Assembly (NCBI RefSeq): GCF_002078015.1
Contig: NZ_LWBP01000167.1
Span: 1-64,000 of the forward strand
Direction of reading: 5' to 3'
From: Niastella populi
GTDB lineage: Bacteria > Bacteroidota > Bacteroidia > Chitinophagales > Chitinophagaceae
DNA length: 64,000 nt
In this document: one piece after another, positions 1-8,665 of the stretch
How positions within the stretch are numbered: the stretch's first letter is position 1
How the letters are laid out: each line of letters begins with the position of its first letter
Notes under the pieces: model-generated
Database searches by the model: none
The model's input: the letters and a program-made list of their open reading frames with translations, nothing else
What the model was told of the DNA's origin: nothing
Translations under genes and position numbers: made by a program

Positions 1-553
1 TTTCAATTCCTCTATGGTGCGATTATAGCGGTCAATACGACTGTTCACCTGGTGCGGCGTTCCGTGTTTCAATTCCTCTATGGTGCGATTATAGCCCAGC
101 GCCCCGCCTATCCCGATCCCAGCAGCCACGTTTCAATTCCTCTATGGTGCGATTATAGCTTGTTGATGAACTGTTGGCTCAACATCCGATTGTTAGTTTC
201 AATTCCTCTATGGTGCGATTATAGCCTCAGTAAGCAGACGCTTAACGATTGTGGTAAATCCGTTTCAATTCCTCTATGGTGCGATTATAGCTGCAAAGGT
301 TAACACTGCGTTGACTGCTGCTAGCTTGTTTCAATTCCTCTATGGTGCGATTATAGCTTCCATGTGTTTGTCGTTAATGTTTTTTTCGAGTGGTTTCAAT
401 TCCTCTATGGTGCGATTATAGCTAACCATGTCTTTGTACACATCGACATTAAACTGTGTTTCAATTCCTCTATGGTGCGATTATAGCACCCTCGCGCAGC
501 ATGCCCTGCAATCTCTGAAGGAAGTTTCAATTCCTCTATGGTGCGATTATAGC
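1..553 (-). CRISPR. Type I-B CRISPR array, 9 repeats / 8 spacers in window
   Basis: A 30-bp repeat (plus strand begins GTTTCAATTCCTC and ends GCGATTATAGC) starts at 66, 130, 196, 262, 328, 393, 458 and 524; a further copy at 1-29 lacks only its first base because the window starts there, so the array continues to the left. All repeats I read are identical. Spacers are 34-36 bp and all different. Read on the minus strand the repeat ends in ATTGAAAC, the usual 8-nt 5' handle of Cas6-processed type I-B crRNAs, so the array is transcribed leftward from a leader at 554-759, the same strand as the cas genes. The leader-proximal, hence newest, spacer is 488-523. Several spacers (for example 423-457 and 488-523) are open in one frame, compatible with phage coding DNA, but no target was identified. 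Confidence 0.98.
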
Positions 554-759
554 CCGTTATTTGCAGCAAAATAAAACGTTGTCTTTCAACCTTCACACCA
601 AAAACAAGCATTTTATTAAGACCTAAAAAGTTGTCATCCCCCAATTATACGATCCCTGCCAGACGTCGACAACCACTTCAAGTGCCTCTCAATACGACAG
701 TTAGCAATATCAGGAGAAAAAAATATCATCTCTTTTATGCAAAAACCGGAGGCCGACGA
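554..759 (-). promoter_or_regulatory. CRISPR leader
   Basis: The 206 bp between the last repeat and the cas2 stop codon hold no convincing gene. Position and array polarity (repeat ends ATTGAAAC on the minus strand) make this the leader that carries the array promoter and the integration site for new spacers. It is AT-rich near the array (550-640) and less so near cas2. I did not find a clear promoter hexamer. Confidence 0.7.
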
Positions 760-1023
760 CTAAAGTATATTATCCAGATCATTTTTTTCTTTTCCAACTA
801 TCTGCTTTTCAAGCCATTTCTCCTCGCGGCTCTTGAATATGATCAGGCTGTCATTTTCTTCGTCCATTATATTCCGGGCTTCATGAATGAGTTCCTTCAG
901 TTTGGCATTGGTAATTTCACCCTCGAATACACTATTCTGTATCCAATTCAGGTACCGGCGGCATAGTTTGAGCATTTTTGCAACCCGCTTTACTTCAATA
1001 TCATACACCAGAATTATGTACAT
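760..1023 (-). CDS. cas2: CRISPR-associated endonuclease Cas2
   Basis: 87 aa, normal for Cas2. The N-terminus MYIILVYDIEVKRV is the first beta strand with the conserved Asp (residue 8) of the ferredoxin-like fold; LCRRYLNWIQNSVFEGEI is the typical helix-strand segment (the Arg-x-x-W-x-Q-x-S-V-F-E-G pattern). Cas2 dimers bridge Cas1 dimers in the spacer-integration complex. It starts 1 nt after the cas1 stop, so the two are translationally linked, and it is the last cas gene before the leader. Start ATG chosen because it directly precedes the first strand. Confidence 0.95.
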   Translation of the reverse strand: MYIILVYDIEVKRVAKMLKLCRRYLNWIQNSVFEGEITNAKLKELIHEARNIMDEENDSLIIFKSREEKWLEKQIVGKEKNDLDNIL

Positions 1024-1024
1024 A

Positions 1025-2029
1025 TTACCACCAGGCTTTAAATGGTTTGTACTCTTCCATACCCAAAATATGTTTTGCCAGTTTATAACACTCCAGCTTT
1101 ACCAGGTGTTTATAACTTACATTCCGGCTAAGCGTCCTGTGTTTGATGGTTTCATTCAACTTTTCATCCCACGCCTTTACCACCGTTTTACGACCACTTT
1201 CTTTCAACAGGCATCTGTTCAATTTTGTGTCAAAATCACAATCCTGCACCTGCTTTTTGTTTAACAACGAAAAGATCAGCCGGTCTGCCAATACTGGTTT
1301 AAATATTTCTGCCAGATCCAGCGCCAGTGAATACCGGCGTTCTCCCGGTTGATGCAAAAAGCTGATTGTTGGATTTAACTGTGTATGATAGATCATATCT
1401 AAACAAAGCGTATAACACATACTGTTTACAAACGATATCATGGCATTTACCTCATTCGATGGCGGCTGTTTGGTACGATGTCCCATTTCAAAATTATTAA
1501 TTATGGCGGCAAAGGCACCATAATAACTCATGCGAATATTACCTTCAATTCCCATCAGGGATTCTATATCACCAGAGGAAGGAATCGATTGCATCAGCGA
1601 TTCAATATAAGTGATCTGAGCCGATGTATCCTTTTCCCGATTGTTGTAATATTTCAGATTTTTCACCATATTGAAGGCAGCGCCTTCTGTTAGCTTTTGT
1701 GCAAGCGTCAATCGCTTTTTGGGTTTCATATAAGCATCCGCCTGGGCAATCAGCATTTTTCCCGCCAACAAATAATCTTTAGGCGCAAAGGAACCGGTGT
1801 AATGTTCATAATAGTCAAAAAAATGTACGCTTATATGCTCTTTGCCTAAAAAATTATATAACGCGCTGTTGGCATCCAGACTGCCAAACACATAAAGATT
1901 ATCCACCGTTTCAACAGGTATGTATTTGGGTGCGCCTTCATTACCACCTTCATCCACGGGAGTGAATTTGAGGGTATTATCTTTGCGGCTCATACGGCCG
2001 GGGTTGAAAAGGTAGTAGGACTTCTTCAT
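1025..2029 (-). CDS. cas1: CRISPR-associated integrase Cas1 (type I-B)
   Basis: 334 aa, usual length. N-terminal beta domain (to about residue 90) followed by the all-alpha catalytic domain. The metal ligands are visible: Glu in LMGIEGNIR, His in ISFLHQPGERR and Asp in SLALDLAEIF. It integrates new spacers at the leader end together with Cas2. The opening MKKSYYLFNPGRMSRKDNTL is the standard type I-B Cas1 start. A 177-bp gap (2030-2206) separates it from cas4, so cas1-cas2 may have its own promoter, although all cas genes share one strand. Confidence 0.96.
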   Translation of the reverse strand: MKKSYYLFNPGRMSRKDNTLKFTPVDEGGNEGAPKYIPVETVDNLYVFGSLDANSALYNFLGKEHISVHFFDYYEHYTGSFAPKDYLLAGKMLIAQADAYMKPKKRLTLAQKLTEGAAFNMVKNLKYYNNREKDTSAQITYIESLMQSIPSSGDIESLMGIEGNIRMSYYGAFAAIINNFEMGHRTKQPPSNEVNAMISFVNSMCYTLCLDMIYHTQLNPTISFLHQPGERRYSLALDLAEIFKPVLADRLIFSLLNKKQVQDCDFDTKLNRCLLKESGRKTVVKAWDEKLNETIKHRTLSRNVSYKHLVKLECYKLAKHILGMEEYKPFKAWW

Positions 2030-2206
2030 TGTGTTAATGAAATTTATTTCCGTTTCTTTATTTGTCGATTACCCCGCTTATTTTTTAATTGTCAGAACCA
2101 ACCCTGCTTTTAATTGTGGCTAATTCGCTATGATTAAAATCAAATAGCAAATGCCTTCCCGGATACCAGAAGATTCAACTGTATGGTTTTATTTTTGGCC
2201 AAAATT
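2030..2206. other. Gap between cas4 and cas1
   Basis: 177 bp, AT-rich, without an ORF. It holds a 12-bp palindrome TTTTGGCCAAAA near 2193-2206 and, at 2130-2143, ATGAT-TAAA-ATCAA, one mismatch from a CRP/FNR-type operator, about 100 bp upstream of the cas1 start. Either could be chance; the gap is a reasonable place for a second promoter for cas1-cas2. Confidence 0.35.
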
Positions 2207-2710
2207 TCAGGTTTCTGTGATATAACAAAAGTCGTAGTACGAACATCTCTTGCATAACCTGGCATTGATTACTGGCGGACAGCGTTCACTGCCGATGATC
2301 GCTTCAATCTGCTGCACGGTCTGCCCCAGGTAGTTCCTGTCTTCATCTGTAAAATCAATGCCTTTGGTTTGCCGCAGCTTCGGGTATTCAAGAACCCCCT
2401 TCACTCCTTTAATACCGTTTTGTTCCAGCAACCAGATATAGTATTTCACTTGCCATTCATGCGCTTCCTCCATGCTGTCAGATTTTTTCACCTCATGGAT
2501 CACCTTATTTTTAGCATCATAAAAATCTATCTTGCTTCCACCAATTTCAACTTCGGTATATTTTTCCGCCCGTTGCGGATAGCTGGTTTCACCAATCAGT
2601 TTGCCTTCTGCTACAGTATCAGAAGTGTGTTCCATGTTGATGCCATTGGCAAAGAGCCAGAGCTTTCGATGGCAGATGAAGAAGTAGTTGATGTGGGTGG
2701 CGGTGAGCAT
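2207..2710 (-). CDS. cas4: CRISPR-associated exonuclease Cas4
   Basis: 167 aa, RecB-family nuclease of the PD-(D/E)XK fold that trims prespacers to PAM-defined ends. An N-terminal Cys (FICHRKLWLF, about residue 13) and three C-terminal Cys (CKRCSYYDFC) are the four [4Fe-4S] ligands. The nuclease core is visible as GGSKIDFYD followed by VIHEVKKS (E-x-K). It lies 15 bp after cas3 and upstream of cas1, as in most I-B loci. Confidence 0.95.
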   Translation of the reverse strand: MLTATHINYFFICHRKLWLFANGINMEHTSDTVAEGKLIGETSYPQRAEKYTEVEIGGSKIDFYDAKNKVIHEVKKSDSMEEAHEWQVKYYIWLLEQNGIKGVKGVLEYPKLRQTKGIDFTDEDRNYLGQTVQQIEAIIGSERCPPVINARLCKRCSYYDFCYITET

Positions 2711-2725
2711 AACTACATTATTTTT

Positions 2726-5056
2726 TCAAAGCATAACATTTTCAGCATTCCACGTCTCTTGTTCGTCGTACAATAAACCTAAATCAGGATCATATTTTTT
2801 CCCTATAATCCAATAAGGTATAGAGATTAATTTTTGCTTTTTACTTTCAAAAGAGAATCGATCTTTTACAAGATCCTGATTGTTCTCGGTTAAAAGTTGA
2901 GCAAATTTGTTTTTGCGGATTTGCACTTTCAGTTGCTCTGCACCAGTAAAGTCAAAGATAGAAAGCCGGCGCTCATACTCATTTTTAAATTTAACAGGCA
3001 GAACTTTTATTCCATCGAATTGTTTATAAAAATCTTCTTCCTGGTGTTTTGAATAGATCAAGGGGGCAAGTTCACGAACCGCATTTTTCAAAAGATCATA
3101 AGTGCTTTTGAAAACCTCATAGCTTTTTGGGTCCCAGGCTGGGTAAACGAAATCAATATAAGTTTGCAGCTTATTTTCCTTAATAATTCCTCCATCGGCT
3201 TCAATGATAGTGTCAAGTATTTTTAGTGTACGATTGACTGTTTCTGCGGGGTAGATATATTTTTCATTCGCATTTTTCCCCTTAAAAACATATACCGGAC
3301 AAATACCTTTTTTTCGTTTTCGGTTCACTCGTCCAAAACGCTGAATCAATGCATCTATAGGTGCAGGCTCTGAATAGATTACATCATAATCAATATCCAG
3401 ACTAACTTCGATAGCCTGCGTACCAACCAATAGTTGAATAGGATCTTCTTTATTTTCTCCTTCCTTTAAAATCTTCTCATGTTTTGCTCTGTCCTCCCCA
3501 GTAAATGCACTATGTAACAAAACCGCTTTATTAACGTATTCCTTCAGTTGAGCAAATACCTGTTGTGATTGTTTCACAGTATTGCAAACAATCAAAACTT
3601 TCGTTCCGGCATTCAAGTTGTCAATAATTAACCCCAGGCTGCTTGCAAGCAACCCTTCCTTCAATATAACTTTATGTCTGTCGAAGCCGTCATACAGGAC
3701 TTTGTCGGCCTTTATATCTGTATACCTGCCCAATGTGTTTTCGATTTCTACCCGCAAAAAACTAGGCAGGGTAGCCGTCATTATCATAACCTTTACCTGC
3801 AAATGGTTTACTGCGTATTCCAGAAATACTTTTATCTGTGCAAAAACATCAGGGCTGTAAGCATGTATTTCATCAAAAATGAAATAGGCGCCAGCCCATT
3901 CAAAAATGCCCTGCTCAAAACCTTTTAAGCCGAATAAATGTTTTAAAAGCTGAAAAGGCGTAACAACTTTCAGCGGCGTGTATATGGTTTTGAACTTTCC
4001 TCTTAATTCCTCAATCCTTTGTTTTTTCACATCAGTTGCGTATTGTGCATCATCGAAATAATCGTAGAGATAATCACTCAGTTTGCCGTGAAGCATACCC
4101 ACATATTCCTTACCTAAACCATATTCATCATGGCTTAAACGTTCGTACATGGCATTGATAGATGCGGTAAATGGCAACACATAAAAACACCTTCCCTGAC
4201 CCAAATGCTTCAACTGGGTCTGCAACCAAAGCATAGCAGCTTCTGTTTTACCGGAGCCTGTTGGCGCCGTAAGAACTACATTGCCAGTTGTTTGTTCACA
4301 TTGCAATTGATGCCTGTAAAAATCAACACCTACTCTAAGCAATCGTTGTCTATGCCTTGTCAAAAAAACAAAATTTTGTTCCTCAATTTTTTCAATGGAG
4401 GTCATTCGTGCAGAACCCAGGTGGTCGCAATGCTTTAAGGCGCCAGACAGCAGTAGCAAATGGAAGTAATCTTCATTTTCAATAGAAACTTTTCCTGATT
4501 TTGCTCTATTCAAATAAGGTAGCACAACTTTCCGTGGATCAATATCCGGAATAGTGCTGAAATCTAAACTGAAATAATGTTTTAATATTTTATTGACTTC
4601 AGCTGCATCTACCTTCCCAACTTCCTCTTTAAAATTTAGTTTCTCATCTTCTTCAAAGTCAAAATCATTTTTACCGGCAATACGATATGCATTCAAATAC
4701 CGCTGATGTAATTGTTCGAAGTCTTTATGGTGCCCGGCAATAACTAAATGCAGCAATTTTTTTGCTTCGGTTTCCAAGGGCAATGCTTCAACGAAAAGGA
4801 GAGAAAATAATTCATGTCTTTGTCCCAACCAATTGTTTGGCAACTTTTTCAATAAGCTTTGAAACTCTTTGTGGGCTTTACCCAAATCGTGAAAAATAAC
4901 CGCCTTATAAAGAATATCCCAAAAATCAATACTTCTATATTGAGTCGCAGCAGCCTTAGGAAAACACTTTTTTAAAAAGTCTAAAATCAATAAACAATCA
5001 TTAATATGAGTTTTTAATGAAAGTTCAGGTTCAGACTTTGCTAAAATAGTTTCCAT
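2726..5056 (-). CDS. cas3: CRISPR-associated helicase-nuclease Cas3 (HD N-terminal)
   Basis: 776 aa. The N-terminal HD nuclease is intact: His in LKTHINDCLL, the HD pair in IFHDLGKAHKEFQ, a His in GQRHELFS and the double His in VIAGHHKDF. The helicase follows: Walker A TAPTGSGKTEA (about residue 264), motif II FDEIHAYSPD, motif III MIMTATLPSF, motif VI QRFGRVNRKRKKG. Recruited by target-bound Cascade, it nicks and degrades invader DNA 3' to 5'. Placed 23 bp after cas5 and 15 bp before cas4 in the cas operon. No sign of decay, so interference should be functional. Confidence 0.96.
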   Translation of the reverse strand: METILAKSEPELSLKTHINDCLLILDFLKKCFPKAAATQYRSIDFWDILYKAVIFHDLGKAHKEFQSLLKKLPNNWLGQRHELFSLLFVEALPLETEAKKLLHLVIAGHHKDFEQLHQRYLNAYRIAGKNDFDFEEDEKLNFKEEVGKVDAAEVNKILKHYFSLDFSTIPDIDPRKVVLPYLNRAKSGKVSIENEDYFHLLLLSGALKHCDHLGSARMTSIEKIEEQNFVFLTRHRQRLLRVGVDFYRHQLQCEQTTGNVVLTAPTGSGKTEAAMLWLQTQLKHLGQGRCFYVLPFTASINAMYERLSHDEYGLGKEYVGMLHGKLSDYLYDYFDDAQYATDVKKQRIEELRGKFKTIYTPLKVVTPFQLLKHLFGLKGFEQGIFEWAGAYFIFDEIHAYSPDVFAQIKVFLEYAVNHLQVKVMIMTATLPSFLRVEIENTLGRYTDIKADKVLYDGFDRHKVILKEGLLASSLGLIIDNLNAGTKVLIVCNTVKQSQQVFAQLKEYVNKAVLLHSAFTGEDRAKHEKILKEGENKEDPIQLLVGTQAIEVSLDIDYDVIYSEPAPIDALIQRFGRVNRKRKKGICPVYVFKGKNANEKYIYPAETVNRTLKILDTIIEADGGIIKENKLQTYIDFVYPAWDPKSYEVFKSTYDLLKNAVRELAPLIYSKHQEEDFYKQFDGIKVLPVKFKNEYERRLSIFDFTGAEQLKVQIRKNKFAQLLTENNQDLVKDRFSFESKKQKLISIPYWIIGKKYDPDLGLLYDEQETWNAENVML

Positions 5057-5079
5057 TAGAGTGTTTTTATCAAAACATG

Positions 5080-5754
5080 CTATTGATTTTCAAAATCGAG
5101 CTGATGCAGATAAATATCTACTTCTTTACCATTTAACTCGTCTCTGTATGCCAAAAGATTGGTTTTAATTTTCGCATAATGGTTGATTATGGAATAAGGT
5201 TCTGTACCCATATTTTGCCTTGGCAAGGTATTGGAAAAATATTTTGGTAAGGCCTGAATTGTACCAGGTAGATAATTATTATTAAAGGGAACAATTTGCC
5301 CGCTAATTTTATCAGCATTTTCAACCGGATTCAGTTGCTTTCTGCCGATGCTTTTGATATCAACAGAAGCTAAATCATTCATTCTGCCTAAAAGAAGCGG
5401 ATAATAAGGGGCTTTAAAATAACTAATCAGATTTTCATCTGTCAAATACAACCTCAGAAATACATCAAATAAAAATTCCCTCCTGATTACATTTGACTTA
5501 GCATTATTCGTTGGCCTTCCTTTATTGCTGTCGATCATATAAATTGTTTCAAGATCAGTAGCTTTGGCGCCGAACTCAAAGTAATACCCAATTGAAAGCC
5601 TGGAATGTTCCACATATTTTCCCGCTGCTGCATTAATCAGGCCCAAAACAGTACTTAATGGAGGTACTTCCAAAGTAGGCTGTATACCACTTATAAGATT
5701 GGGATACCGAAAACTTGCTGTCCAGCTTCTTATATCAACGGTATAAACTTCCAT
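5080..5754 (-). CDS. cas5: Cascade subunit Cas5 (type I-B, Cst/Tneap-like)
   Basis: 224 aa. The start MEVYTVDIRSWTASFRYPNL and the glycine-containing region PPLSTVLGLINAAAG are typical of Cas5t, the RAMP-fold subunit that caps the crRNA 5' handle. It overlaps the cas7 stop by one base (TAATG), which implies coupled translation of the two backbone proteins. Order cas8-cas7-cas5-cas3 is the canonical I-B arrangement. Confidence 0.92.
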   Translation of the reverse strand: MEVYTVDIRSWTASFRYPNLISGIQPTLEVPPLSTVLGLINAAAGKYVEHSRLSIGYYFEFGAKATDLETIYMIDSNKGRPTNNAKSNVIRREFLFDVFLRLYLTDENLISYFKAPYYPLLLGRMNDLASVDIKSIGRKQLNPVENADKISGQIVPFNNNYLPGTIQALPKYFSNTLPRQNMGTEPYSIINHYAKIKTNLLAYRDELNGKEVDIYLHQLDFENQ

Positions 5755-6851
5755 TACACAATTTGATCTTCCAGTTGTTTACAATAATTGTCGATTGTTT
5801 CGTTTATAGAGCCAATCTGAACTTTGGGATAGCCATCAGCCTGGGCTTCTAAAGATTTTAATTCTTCCGCATATTCATCCATAAATCCGCTTCTTCGCCC
5901 AATGAAAATGGCACCTTGAAATTGCTCTTTATAATCTTTCAGCACTTCTTTTATTCCTTCTATATTCAGATAAGTTTTTTCGTTGTTTACACCATTGCTT
6001 GCTGCGATATGTGAAAAAGGGTGATTCCCGGTTGTCATTGTAGCCAAAACGATAAACTTTGGGGTAACGTCACCCATATTATTCGTTTGCATGGCGCCAC
6101 CGGAAATAGTTTTCAATGCCTGAATCGTATCTTTAATTCGCTGCTTTCTAACATCCGGTAATAACTGCACTAGTTTTTTTGCATTTCCATCTACATCTTT
6201 CACAAACGGGTCGTCAATCTCCCTCGCACCATTGCTCAAAGCAGTTTCTTTCAGTTTTTCAGTTAGATTCTTAAATCCCGTCTTATTATAGGTTGCAAAG
6301 GTTCCAACCTGGGCAATATCCAATGAAAACATTCCCTTCATGATAGAACTATATTCTTCTTTGCTATAAGGAACGGAATCACCATCCTGCCGGGCCATAC
6401 TTGACCAGTTTTCTACCGGCCGGGTAGCACCAACAGAAACAATAACTGAATTTTTTAACGGAGATACTCGGGTTACTGTAACGTCTTCTTTTTGTTCTTT
6501 ACCTTTTTTATCCAAAATTGGCTTCCCCTGTTCATCCACTACTACATCTTTTGCAGCTTTCATATAACCAAAAATATCATCATCTGCATATTTAATAGGG
6601 TCCGCAGCAGTAAAAGCAATTTTTGTCTCCCTGGTTACCGGCGACAATTGCCAGCCGTGATTTTTCTGCAATGCCTCCCGCCACCAATATCGCCATGCCT
6701 GGCCTGAAACATAAGTATAAGTCCTTCCGTTTTTGAAAATCTTCTTGGTAGCTACAGCATTATCAAAATTACTGTTTGTGCTTTTTCCGGCATTGTTTAA
6801 CGCCACTACATCAACGTCTAAAAGGATGAAACCCTGTGTTTTCAAATTCAT
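5754..6851 (-). CDS. cas7: Cascade backbone subunit Cas7 (Cst2/DevR family)
   Basis: 365 aa. N-terminal LDVDVVALNNAGKS and GQAWRYWWREAL are the conserved beginnings of the Cst2/DevR-type Cas7, a RAMP protein that polymerises along the crRNA spacer. An Arg/Gly-rich stretch near residues 135-150 (VSVGATRPVENW) is conserved in the family. It starts 2 bp after the cas8 stop and ends in a one-base overlap with cas5. Confidence 0.93.
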   Translation of the reverse strand: MNLKTQGFILLDVDVVALNNAGKSTNSNFDNAVATKKIFKNGRTYTYVSGQAWRYWWREALQKNHGWQLSPVTRETKIAFTAADPIKYADDDIFGYMKAAKDVVVDEQGKPILDKKGKEQKEDVTVTRVSPLKNSVIVSVGATRPVENWSSMARQDGDSVPYSKEEYSSIMKGMFSLDIAQVGTFATYNKTGFKNLTEKLKETALSNGAREIDDPFVKDVDGNAKKLVQLLPDVRKQRIKDTIQALKTISGGAMQTNNMGDVTPKFIVLATMTTGNHPFSHIAASNGVNNEKTYLNIEGIKEVLKDYKEQFQGAIFIGRRSGFMDEYAEELKSLEAQADGYPKVQIGSINETIDNYCKQLEDQIV

Positions 6852-6853
6852 GT

Positions 6854-8281
6854 TTATTCGTTTTCAGTTATTGTTTCGTTTTCTTCTTCGACTGGCTCTA
6901 TATCAACAGATAGGTGTATTTCATGAATCTTCTGGTAAATAGCTATCAACAAAACGTCACGAATTTCACTCCAGTTCCCCCCATCGGGAAATAAGTAGTC
7001 AACATATTCTTCAACAGTGATTAAAGGGCTTGCGCTACCCTTTTGGTAATTGTCAGTATTTAACTTGAGTAAAAATTGGCGGAGCTCGTATGACCTTTTA
7101 GCTCCATTCAAACGCTTAATGCATTTTTTTATAAAATCAGTATCGGGGTTGCTCGTTATAAATTCAGCAAATTGCTTGATTTTTTCGACGGTCCGTTTTT
7201 CCATATTCCTGATTATTGTTTGATAAGTCTCTACAATTTTAAAAGGGAAAGAGTGTTTTATATTCCAACGAAGGATATTTGCAAGAATGGATTCGTTTTT
7301 CATCAATTTTTCTAAAACTACATTGCGCCATATGCGGTAATTATCAAAATCGGCGTTCTCTTTCTTTCCTTCCCATATTTCTGTACTTTCATTAAACACT
7401 GCGTCTTTAAATTTTGAATTTCGATAATAGAATCGAATAAATTTTGTCCATTCTTTTTTCCATTTCGGGTTATGGCAAAAAGCATAAAATTTAAAAACTA
7501 CCGCAGGAAGTGTGTATATGATAACTTCCGGGCCGGCGCCAAAATTTGTAAAATGATATAAGGTTAAGGCAACATCCTCTTTATTGAAGGAATCTGTTTC
7601 ATCATTGTAAAGAAGAATACACAATTCATTGATACACTCATCTACAAATCCGAATAATGCATTAGCGGGATTATTAAATTCAGATCTTAATACTCCTTCC
7701 GTTAAGCCACTTGCAATTGCGTGTAAGTTCAATCGGCAATTCCGGAAAACGAAATACTGGGTTACCTTTTCATGATTGCTGTGTATAAGTGCTATTTTGT
7801 CGCTTAATTGAATCAGGCCCAACGGAACAAAAAACATTCTTAATAACACTTCTTTTGAAAGATATAAACCACTTTGAAATGCATGATGAAAATTGATAAA
7901 TGTTCCTGAGCCTGATAAAATATGATTGTCGCGTCCTGCAGAAAACAGTTTAGTATTTATGCCTGAAATTCTGCAATAGCCTTCATAACCATCATCTGTT
8001 TCTTCAATTAATGATTTATAATATTGCAAGGTTTCGCTAATTTTCCTTTCCCCTTTAAATGCTGGTTGGGTGATGGTTGAATTGAGAAAAAAGGCGTTAA
8101 TTTTACCTCCCCAATTCTCAACATAAATCTTCGCTACATATTCAATGAGCTCTAAAATGCTTTTATCCCTTAAATATGGCTGTTCCCACAAATATTTTAT
8201 TACCCAACCACCGGCATCAGCAAAGGGATCACCTGTTGTGTGGGTTAGCCATTCGATGTTTATTTTATTTTTTTCCTTCAT
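6854..8281 (-). CDS. cas8b: Cascade large subunit Cas8b (Cst1-like)
   Basis: 475 aa. Assigned from position and from the N-terminal THTTGDPFADAGG signature of the Cst1/Cas8b large subunit, which reads the PAM and recruits Cas3. The family is named for a CXXC...CXXC zinc site; here the corresponding region (about residues 100-135, YCRISGINTKLF through SGTFINFHHAFQSGLYLSKE) keeps only one Cys, and the second CXXC reads SKEV. That loss is noted under findings. First gene of the uninterrupted cas8-cas7-cas5-cas3-cas4 run. The start is the only ATG at the head of the conserved block. Confidence 0.88.
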   Translation of the reverse strand: MKEKNKINIEWLTHTTGDPFADAGGWVIKYLWEQPYLRDKSILELIEYVAKIYVENWGGKINAFFLNSTITQPAFKGERKISETLQYYKSLIEETDDGYEGYCRISGINTKLFSAGRDNHILSGSGTFINFHHAFQSGLYLSKEVLLRMFFVPLGLIQLSDKIALIHSNHEKVTQYFVFRNCRLNLHAIASGLTEGVLRSEFNNPANALFGFVDECINELCILLYNDETDSFNKEDVALTLYHFTNFGAGPEVIIYTLPAVVFKFYAFCHNPKWKKEWTKFIRFYYRNSKFKDAVFNESTEIWEGKKENADFDNYRIWRNVVLEKLMKNESILANILRWNIKHSFPFKIVETYQTIIRNMEKRTVEKIKQFAEFITSNPDTDFIKKCIKRLNGAKRSYELRQFLLKLNTDNYQKGSASPLITVEEYVDYLFPDGGNWSEIRDVLLIAIYQKIHEIHLSVDIEPVEEENETITENE

Positions 8282-8374
8282 ACGATTTGCAACTTCTTTA
8301 ATACTACAAAAACTGATATTTGCATCATTGCCCGTTGCAAAATTCGATTACTGTCACTCTCAAATCAGGAGTGG

Positions 8375-8548
8375 TTATCCTTTGTTGAAAAATGTATGGT
8401 TATTACAGAGTTCACAGAACTTTGGACACTCGTGATAACCAATACCACAATGAATGCAATATTCTAGTCGGTTTATAAGCTTATTAGTTTTGATCATAAA
8501 TTTCCTTTGACCAAAGCTAATATTTTTTAGTCCAATAGTATTAAGCAT
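8375..8548 (-). CDS. Small Cys-rich protein between cas6 and cas8b (57 or 40 aa)
   Basis: An ORF of 57 codons from ATG at 8546-8548, or 40 codons from an in-frame ATG at 8495-8497 that has AAAGGA a few bases upstream; stop TAA at 8375-8377. The C-terminal half carries five Cys in a zinc-ribbon-like pattern: CIHCGIGYHECPKFCELC, preceded by LINRLEY. The upstream half is basic and polar. It lies in the 384-bp gap between cas6 and cas8b on the same strand, 93 bp before cas8b. I do not recognise a family. The dense CxxC pattern is unlikely in random AT-rich DNA, but no homologue has been checked and it could be non-coding. Confidence 0.45.
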   Translation of the reverse strand: MLNTIGLKNISFGQRKFMIKTNKLINRLEYCIHCGIGYHECPKFCELCNNHTFFNKG

Positions 8549-8665
8549 TAAAACTTTTCTCTACTTTTGTTTTAACTTTTCGAAATAGGTTTAACCTCAT
8601 TACGGATTTGAAATATAGTATTAAGTATTAAAAATCATATAATTGCACCAACAATGAGGTTGTTT

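Noticed and set aside
52-303. An open frame of 83 codons across the CRISPR array
   Set aside because: It repeats VSIPLWCDYS every repeat unit and is simply the array read through; not a gene.
631-966. Plus-strand open frame over the leader and cas2
   Set aside because: Opposite strand of cas2 and of leader DNA; no recognisable protein and composition fits a shadow frame.
2130-2143. FNR-like site ATGAT-TAAA-ATCAA before cas1
   Set aside because: One mismatch from consensus; about two such sites are expected by chance, so it does not count as independent support.
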